Made by a program: the position numbers and the translations under genes. Source: Tsuneonella litorea (GTDB lineage Bacteria > Pseudomonadota > Alphaproteobacteria > Sphingomonadales > Sphingomonadaceae). Taken from it: 64,000 nt of DNA. Location: contig NZ_JAOAMV010000005.1 of the NCBI RefSeq assembly GCF_025154015.1, positions 248,001 to 312,000 of the forward strand, in the 5' to 3' direction. The stretch's first letter is position 1, and each line of letters starts with the position of its first letter. The notes under the pieces were generated by a model, which saw only the letters and a list, made by a program, of their open reading frames with translations, ran no database searches and was not told the origin of the DNA. Positions 58,594-64,000 of this stretch are shown here, piece after piece.

Positions 58594-58770
58594 TCAATCG
58601 GACTCTTCGCGCACGATCTCTTCCGGATCCGCTGGGCGGCCGGGAACCGCGTATCCATCGGAGAACCAGCGCGCGAGGTCGCGGTCCTTGCAGCGGGTCG
58701 AACAGAAGGGCGCGTGCGCTTCGCTGCGCGGCTTCTTGCAGATCGGGCAGAGGCGGGCGGCGGCTGTCAT
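58594..58770 (-). CDS. yacG: DNA gyrase inhibitor YacG
   Basis: 58 residues. Four-Cys zinc finger (LCPICKKPRSEAHAPFCSTRCKD, positions 8-27 approx.) followed by DLARWFSDGYAVPG, the YacG signature. YacG binds gyrase B and blocks DNA binding. Start overlaps the stop of the RNase G-like gene (ATGA). Confidence 0.94.
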   Translation of the reverse strand: MTAAARLCPICKKPRSEAHAPFCSTRCKDRDLARWFSDGYAVPGRPADPEEIVREESD

Positions 58771-59729
58771 CGCGGCACGATCTGGGCATGGCCCCCGTCG
58801 AGTGCAAGCGAATGATCGGCCTCGAGCCGGACTTCGCGGCCGGTTCGGCGGGACAGTTCGGCCAGCCACTCGGGCCGCAGCGCGGCAAGGACCGCCGAAT
58901 GCGCGGTCAGCCGGATCGCGCCCGCTCCCTCGGTTCCCTCGCCCCGCCGCAGCAAGAGCCGGGCCGCCGCTGCCGCCCGGTGGTGTGCCAGCCTATGAAG
59001 CAGCGACGGGCCGGTGCTGCGGGCGACGAGCTGGACGAAGCCGAAGCCGTTCATCGCCGTACGCTCGTGCGGCCAGCCGTCGAGCACGTCGGCCAGCGCG
59101 GAATCGACCGCCTGACGGTCTGCCTTCGCAGCGAGCGTGGGAAAGTCGATCCCGATGGACCCGCCGAGCGCGAAGTGGCGCAATGCGCGGCCGATCGACG
59201 GCACCGCTGCCAGCGCCAGCTCGCGGGGAGGCAGGGTTCCGTCGATGTCGATCACGGTCATGCCCGGCGTGATCGCGAACAACAGGGCGCCGTTCGGAAA
59301 TGGCACCTCGCCTTCCCACGCCGCGCCCCAAAGCTCCTCCCACAGGCCCGGGGGGAAGCGCCGCACCGGCCTTCCGGTCTCGAATGCATCGCCCTCGCGG
59401 GCCGCGGGTTCGCGGTCCGTCCAGCGGCCCTGTGCCTGTTTCAGCCGGCCGCGCTCGGCCATGGCGGCCCGGGTGATCTCGACCCGTATCGCCGCGCCCT
59501 CGCTCGCCGCGCGGGGGAGCCGGTCGACCAGGATCGCCGCGCCATCGTCGGTCATCGCAAGCCCGCGCGGGGAGCCGGCGGGCCGCTGGACGAGCGTGGC
59601 CCCCACGGTGTCGCCGGCGCGCAGTTCTCCCGGCCATCGCACTTCGGCGGCGACCACGCGGTCGTTTTCGACGAGCAAGGCCCGGTCTTCGCCGATCCCG
59701 CGCTCGACCAGCCACTCAGCCAATGGCAA
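58767..59729 (-). CDS. Short ribonuclease E/G-family protein
   Basis: About 320 residues resembling the catalytic region of RNase G but much shorter. The Asp-containing motif TVIDIDGTLP matches the catalytic IDIN segment, and GSIGIDFPTLAAK matches the next conserved strand. No zinc-link CPxCxG and no clear complete S1 repeat are visible. Probably a divergent RNase; whether active is unclear. TTG at 59729 (or 59723) overlaps the end of maf. Gene order infA-maf-rng-yacG-tRNA-Phe is what I expect of sphingomonads. Confidence 0.8.
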   Translation of the reverse strand: MPLAEWLVERGIGEDRALLVENDRVVAAEVRWPGELRAGDTVGATLVQRPAGSPRGLAMTDDGAAILVDRLPRAASEGAAIRVEITRAAMAERGRLKQAQGRWTDREPAAREGDAFETGRPVRRFPPGLWEELWGAAWEGEVPFPNGALLFAITPGMTVIDIDGTLPPRELALAAVPSIGRALRHFALGGSIGIDFPTLAAKADRQAVDSALADVLDGWPHERTAMNGFGFVQLVARSTGPSLLHRLAHHRAAAAARLLLRRGEGTEGAGAIRLTAHSAVLAALRPEWLAELSRRTGREVRLEADHSLALDGGHAQIVPR

Positions 59730-60285
59730 ATCCCGCTGCCTTGAGCAGGGCGCGCGTTTCGAACAGGGGCAGGCCGACGACGCCCGAGTGGCTGCCCGCG
59801 ATCCACGCGACCAGCCCTTCGGCGGCGCCCTGGATCGCATATCCGCCCGCCTTGCCATGCCATTCGCCGCCAGCAAGATAGGCGGCGATCTCTTCGTGCG
59901 ACAGGCGCTTGAAGCGGACCTGGGTTTCGCTCAGCCGCTCGCGCACCGTCCCGTCCGGGCCACGCAGCGCGATGGCCGACAGGACGCGGTGGCGTCGGCC
60001 GGACAGCAGTTCGAGGCAGGCCCGCGCGGTCGCCTCGTCCTCCGCCTTGGGCAGGATCCGGCGTCCGGCAGCAACGACGGTGTCGCCGGCCAGCACGAAG
60101 GCGTGGCCGTCGGCGGCGGCATTGGCCTTCTCGCGCGCCATGCGCCGCGCGTAGTCGCGCGGCAGTTCGCCCTTGCGCGGCGTCTCGTCGATGTCGGCGG
60201 GGACGACCCGCAGCGGCTCGACGCCGAGCCGCGCCAGCAGCTCGCGGCGACGCGGACTGGCGGATGCGAGGACGAGATCGGGCAT
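59716..60285 (-). CDS. maf: Maf-family nucleotide pyrophosphatase
   Basis: 189 residues. Hydrolyses non-canonical or canonical nucleoside triphosphates. Signatures: LASASPRRRELLARLG, DIDETP, REKA, VLAGDTVV, RHRVLSA and the KAGGYAIQG end motif. Overlaps the downstream RNase gene by 14 bases. Confidence 0.95.
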   Translation of the reverse strand: MPDLVLASASPRRRELLARLGVEPLRVVPADIDETPRKGELPRDYARRMAREKANAAADGHAFVLAGDTVVAAGRRILPKAEDEATARACLELLSGRRHRVLSAIALRGPDGTVRERLSETQVRFKRLSHEEIAAYLAGGEWHGKAGGYAIQGAAEGLVAWIAGSHSGVVGLPLFETRALLKAAGFAIG

Positions 60286-60303
60286 GGCAGCCCGCCGCTC
60301 GCG

Positions 60304-60549
60304 TTACTGCGGCCCGGGGCCGCCGCGTCCCGGCATGAAGCGGTAGGTAATCCGGCCCTTGGTCAGGTCGTACGGCGTCAGTTCGACGAGCACTTCGTCG
60401 CCGGTCAGCACGCGAATGCGGTTCTTGCGCATCTTGCCGGCGGTGTGGCCGAGGATCTCGTGGCCGTTCTCGAGCTCAACCCGGAACATCGCGTTCGGGA
60501 GCAGCTCCACCACCCGCCCGCGCATTTCGAGGAGTTCTTCCTTGGCCAT
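60304..60549 (-). CDS. infA: Translation initiation factor IF-1
   Basis: 81 residues, S1-like OB fold: [64 protein letters not shown]. Slightly longer than the usual 72 because of a Gly/Pro tail. First gene of the infA-maf-RNase-yacG run. Confidence 0.97.
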   Translation of the reverse strand: MAKEELLEMRGRVVELLPNAMFRVELENGHEILGHTAGKMRKNRIRVLTGDEVLVELTPYDLTKGRITYRFMPGRGGPGPQ

Positions 60550-60755
60550 GTAGCTCGTCGGTTCCTTTGCGTAGGTTGGTCGAATTGGAGGCCGCCCTTA
60601 GACGCAGGGGCTGGAAAAGGAAAGCGCTCGCGTCATTTGCGGGAAAGGTTTGCGCGACAAAAAGTTACTCGGCGAAGGGTTGCTCCGGCCGAGGCTGATC
60701 CGCAAAGCGCCCCCGGGCAGAATGTTACGGCCGAATTTCGAGGATCGACAACACC

Positions 60756-63632
60756 TTGCGCTCTCTAACTACCGTTTCGCTGATCGCCCTGGCGTGCGCC
60801 GGCCCGACTCTCGCTCAGGACGCCGCCCCGCTTGCGCAGGCCGTGCCGTCCGAACCGTCGGAAGCAGGCCCGGGTCCGGGCGACGAGATCGTCGTGATCG
60901 CCGAGCGCATTCCCGGCCAGGTCGACACGGACGTCCCTCCTGTCCTCGAGCTGGAGGAAAAGGACATCGCGGCCTACGGCGCGACCTCGATCGCCGACCT
61001 GGTCGCCCAGCTGTCGCCGCAGGTCGGCTCGGGGCGCGGCCGGGGCGGGCGGCCCGTGTTCCTCGTCAACGGCCAGCGCATCTCCAGCTTCCGGGAGATG
61101 GGCCGCTATCCCCCCGAGGCGATCCGCAAGGTCGAAGTGCTGCCCGAGGAAGTGGCGGTCCAGTTCGGTTATCCGCCCGACCAGCGGGTGATCAATTTCA
61201 TCCTCAAGCCGAACTTTGCCAGCCGCGAAATCGAGGCCGAATACGGGATGCCGGTTCGTGGCGGCTACAGCGCGCAGGAGCTGGAAGGCTCGATCCTCAG
61301 CATCGATGGCCAGCGCCGCCTGAACGCCAGCATCGACTACCGCCGCAAGAGCCCTCTGACCGAGGCCGAACGCGGGATCGTCCAGTCGGTGCCGACCGAT
61401 CCAGCGGTCGCGGCCGCCGGGCTCGACCCGGCCGACTTCCGCACGCTCGTTTCGCGCGAGGACAGCATCGAGGCCAACGCCACGATGACCCAGGGACTCG
61501 GCGAGATGGGCAAGGGCGGCCAGTTGACGCTGAACGGCCAGGTCAGCCGCGTGGTGCGCGACAGCCTGTCGGGGATCGACGCCGTCACCCTCGACCCGAT
61601 CGAGCGGCACACCGCGACCGATGCCTATGCCTTGGGAAGCGCGTACAATACCGGGCTGGGGGACTGGCGCCTGTCGGCCACGCTCGACGCCAACCGCACC
61701 GATTCGGACAGCCGGATCGACCGTCGCGGCGGAGGCGGCACCGACCGCGCTCTCAGCCGAACATGGTCGGCCGATCCCAAGGTCACGCTGGCCGGCTCGC
61801 CGTTCGCGCTGCCGGCGGGGACCGCGAACCTGACACTCGATGCCGGATACGACTGGGACCGCATCGAGAGCACCGATTCGCGCAACGCTGCGCTCGGCGA
61901 AACGCGGCTCACCCGCGGGAATCTCAACGGCGGCGCAAGCCTGAGCCTGCCCATCGCCAGCCGCCGCGACAACGTGCTTGCCGCGATCGGCGACCTGTCG
62001 GTCAACTTCGGCGGGGGTGTCGACCGCCTGTCAGACTTCGGCACGCTCACCGACTGGAATGCGGGGCTGAACTGGAAGCCGCTCGAAAGGCTGTCGCTGC
62101 AGGCGAGCGTCATCGGACGCAAGGCCGCGCCCGGACTCGGCCAACTCGGCAGCCCGACGATCGTCGACGTCAACGTGCCCGTCTACGACTTCACCACCGG
62201 GCAGACGGTGCTCGCGACGGTGACTACCGGTGGCAACCCCGATCTCAAGGCGGAAACGCAGCGCGACATCAAGCTGTCGGCGAACTACGAGCTCGACCTG
62301 TTCGATCGGGCGAACCTCCTCGTCGAATACTACCGCAACCGCTCGACGGACACGACCGAGAGCTTCCCGTTGCTCACGCCCACAATCGAGGCCGCTTTCC
62401 CGGACCGCGTGACGCGGGCGGCCGACGGCACGCTGCTCGCACTCGATCGCCGTCCGGTGACCTTCAGCGAGCGCACGTCGTCGCGCGTGCGTTATGGGGT
62501 CAATTTCTTCGGCCGCGTGGGCAAGGCGGCTCCTCAGGGCGAACGGCCCGCCCGCGGTGGCGGATTCGAGGGGGCGCCCGCGTCCGCTCCAGCCGCCGGG
62601 GGCGCGCCGAGCGGGGCTGCGGCGGGGCCGGGCGCAGGGGCGTTCGATCCCGCGCGCTTCGCCGAAATGCGGGTGAAGTTCTGTGCGACGCCCGATGGCG
62701 AGGTGCCCGATCTTTCGGGCGTCCCCGCCCCGATGGTCGAACGACTCAAGGGCGACGACGGACAAGTCGATCCGGCCAGGGTCGCGGCGCTCAAGGCGCG
62801 GTTCTGCGCGGCTGACGGGACGCCCCGCGAAGGGGGCGGCCCGGCCCGCCTGACGCCGGAACGATTCGCCGCGCTCAGGTCCGCGCTCGGTTGCGGAGAG
62901 GACGGCAAGGAGCCGGACGTCTCGGCTTTGCCGCCCGAACTGGTCGATCGGCTCAAGCGGCCCGATGGCACGATCGACCCGGAGCGCCTTGGCGAGCTGC
63001 GGACGCGCATCTGCGCTATCCCCGCACCCGCGGCGGGCGAAGGGGGGCGCGGTCCGGGCGGCGAGGGCGATCGGCGATCCGGCGGCGGCGCTCGCGGCAG
63101 CGGCGGACCGGGGCCGATGTTCGGCGGACGCGGCGGCGACGGACAGGGCCGCTGGAACCTGTCGGTCTATCACACGATCCAGCTCGACAATTCGGTCCTC
63201 GTCGCGCCCGGCGGCCCGTTCCTCGACCTGCTCGGCGGCGACGGCCTCAGCGACGGAGGGATACCGCGGCACGCGCTCGAGTTCGAAGGCGGGCTGTTCA
63301 AGGGCGGCATCGGGGCGCGCCTGTCGGGCCGGTACGCCGGCGCGACGACGGTAAAGGGCAGCGGCCTGCCGGGATCGAGCGACCTGCGCTTCGGTCCGCT
63401 CGCGACGTTCGACCTGCGCTTCTTCATGAACCTCGAACAGCAGGAATGGCTGACCGGAAAGGACGGTCCCGGCGTGTTCAAGGGCATGCGCTTCGGCCTG
63501 CGCGCCAACAACCTGTTCGATGCGCACCAGCGCGTCACCGACGAGAATGGCGCGGTTCCGCTGCGCTACCAGCCGGGCCTTATCGATCCGGTCGGGCGCT
63601 ATTTCGAGATCGAGCTGCGCAAGCTGTTCTGA
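60756..63632 (+). CDS. TonB-dependent receptor with a repeat-containing insert
   Basis: 958 residues. Signal peptide (cleavage after GPTLAQ), plug-like region (DEIVVIAERIPG, VFLVNGQRISSFREMGRYPPEAIRKVEVL, FGYPPDQRVINFILKP), then a barrel ending in Phe (IELRKLF). Residues about 589-790 do not look like barrel: a Gly/Ala/Pro-rich lead, a 69-residue tandem duplication with Cys and DPxR motifs, and a Gly/Arg-rich tail. The insert probably forms a surface loop or periplasmic turn domain. Start is TTG at 60756 after GAGGATCG. Cargo unknown. Confidence 0.85.
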   Translation: MRSLTTVSLIALACAGPTLAQDAAPLAQAVPSEPSEAGPGPGDEIVVIAERIPGQVDTDVPPVLELEEKDIAAYGATSIADLVAQLSPQVGSGRGRGGRPVFLVNGQRISSFREMGRYPPEAIRKVEVLPEEVAVQFGYPPDQRVINFILKPNFASREIEAEYGMPVRGGYSAQELEGSILSIDGQRRLNASIDYRRKSPLTEAERGIVQSVPTDPAVAAAGLDPADFRTLVSREDSIEANATMTQGLGEMGKGGQLTLNGQVSRVVRDSLSGIDAVTLDPIERHTATDAYALGSAYNTGLGDWRLSATLDANRTDSDSRIDRRGGGGTDRALSRTWSADPKVTLAGSPFALPAGTANLTLDAGYDWDRIESTDSRNAALGETRLTRGNLNGGASLSLPIASRRDNVLAAIGDLSVNFGGGVDRLSDFGTLTDWNAGLNWKPLERLSLQASVIGRKAAPGLGQLGSPTIVDVNVPVYDFTTGQTVLATVTTGGNPDLKAETQRDIKLSANYELDLFDRANLLVEYYRNRSTDTTESFPLLTPTIEAAFPDRVTRAADGTLLALDRRPVTFSERTSSRVRYGVNFFGRVGKAAPQGERPARGGGFEGAPASAPAAGGAPSGAAAGPGAGAFDPARFAEMRVKFCATPDGEVPDLSGVPAPMVERLKGDDGQVDPARVAALKARFCAADGTPREGGGPARLTPERFAALRSALGCGEDGKEPDVSALPPELVDRLKRPDGTIDPERLGELRTRICAIPAPAAGEGGRGPGGEGDRRSGGGARGSGGPGPMFGGRGGDGQGRWNLSVYHTIQLDNSVLVAPGGPFLDLLGGDGLSDGGIPRHALEFEGGLFKGGIGARLSGRYAGATTVKGSGLPGSSDLRFGPLATFDLRFFMNLEQQEWLTGKDGPGVFKGMRFGLRANNLFDAHQRVTDENGAVPLRYQPGLIDPVGRYFEIELRKLF
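62643..63017 (+). repeat. 69-residue tandem duplication inside the TonB receptor
   Basis: Motif h-D/T-P-x-R-h-x-x-L/M-R/K...C starts at residues 630 (FDPARFAEM), 671 (VDPARVAAL), 699 (LTPERFAAL) and 740 (IDPERLGEL). The offsets 630 to 699 and 671 to 740 are both exactly 69, so an A-B unit has been duplicated. Each A part continues to PDxSxxPxxhhxRLKxxDG. Confidence 0.85.
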
Positions 63633-63642
63633 CTCGCGGCGC

Positions 63643-64000
63643 TCAATCGGTCGCTGCGGCCTGCTCGTCGGCCCATGCCCGCTGCTCGGCAATCCAGGCG
63701 TCGCGCGCGGCGAACCAGTCAGCGCGGCGCCTGGCCCAGTCCGAGGCGCTGAGGGGCATGGCCTCGCTCAGCCACTGGGCGCGCTGGTCGGCCATCGTCG
63801 CCTTGTCGAAACCGAATGCCTTGCCCCACGCCGCCAGGTCCTTTTCAAGCGCGTTGCGCAGTGCCTTCGGCGATTGGGCAAGGGCCTTGCCGGCCTGTGC
63901 GGCCTCGGCATCGCCGAGCGCCTCGATCCTTCGCTGGCTGGACGCGCCGACGTACGAATCGAGTGCGTCCCGATAGGCGAGTGCCTGCCGCGCGCGGGCC
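63643..64000 (-). CDS. Conserved protein of unknown function, N-terminus outside the window
   Basis: C-terminal 119 residues only, helical and rich in Ala, Arg and Trp (LAAWGKAFGFDK, PLSASDWARRRADWFA, AWIAEQRAWADEQ). No membrane segment or known motif. Convergent with the TonB receptor gene, 10 bases apart. Confidence 0.6.
   Translation of the reverse strand, partial: ARARQALAYRDALDSYVGASSQRRIEALGDAEAAQAGKALAQSPKALRNALEKDLAAWGKAFGFDKATMADQRAQWLSEAMPLSASDWARRRADWFAARDAWIAEQRAWADEQAAATD

Overview
The window looks like a chromosomal segment of a sphingomonad (Alphaproteobacteria, Sphingomonadales). It is GC-rich and densely packed, with many ATGA-type gene overlaps. Pointers to this group are three TonB-dependent receptors with sphingomonad-style plug starts, methionine synthase split into two genes, a glycine riboswitch ahead of gcvT-H-PA-PB, and the order infA-maf-RNase G-like-yacG-tRNA-Phe. 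I see no prophage, insertion sequence, CRISPR array or rRNA.

Layout. 1-7.4 kb: a sugar-use operon on the minus strand (MFS transporter, LacI regulator, esterase lipoprotein, endonuclease/phosphatase-fold lipoprotein, GH2 beta-glycosidase running off the left edge) with a divergent sugar:H+ symporter. 7.5-13 kb: a copper-resistance operon (multicopper oxidase, CopB, P-type ATPase) divergent from a CsoR-type repressor, with a CsoR-like operator between them. 13-26.1 kb: a locus I read as sulfoquinovose (SQ) catabolism by oxidative desulfonation. It holds a YeiH-type exporter, an ExuT-like MFS importer, a TonB receptor, a GH31 sulfoquinovosidase with the sulfonate-binding residues, a LacI regulator, an aldo-keto reductase, a flavin-dependent sulfonate monooxygenase, a GlpD-like dehydrogenase, an SsuE-type flavin reductase and a RibB-like protein whose catalytic residues are replaced. 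CsaA is an apparent bystander.

26.2-33.9 kb: a DUF305 membrane protein, a lipoprotein, then an ArsR-methyltransferase fusion regulator, metF, the two metH halves and a TauE/SafE exporter. 33.9-38.7 kb: glycine riboswitch and glycine cleavage system. 38.7-49.4 kb: mixed housekeeping and membrane genes: ABA4-like protein, entericidin, two DMT exporters, an orphan CpaF, a VapBC-type toxin-antitoxin pair with palindromic operators, glmS, a membrane GGDEF-EAL protein, and purS-purQ. 49.7-52.9 kb: a TonB receptor and a lipid-kinase-like gene lying between purS and purC. 53-58.2 kb: purC, a Na+/H+ antiporter, small envelope proteins and an AT-rich intergenic island. 58.4-64 kb: tRNA-Phe, yacG, an RNase G-like protein, maf, infA, a large TonB receptor with an unusual Cys-containing repeat insert, and a partial unknown gene.

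The SQ locus is the most interesting part. The proposed logic is outer-membrane uptake of SQ glycosides by the TonB receptor, inner-membrane import by the MFS carrier, hydrolysis to SQ by the SQase, FMNH2-dependent C-S cleavage to 6-oxo-glucose plus sulfite, reduction to glucose by the aldo-keto reductase, and sulfite export by YeiH. The pathway type is known. The gene complement here (TonB/MFS uptake, SsuE-type reductase, GlpD, and an active-site-degenerate RibB paralogue) looks like a distinct variant.
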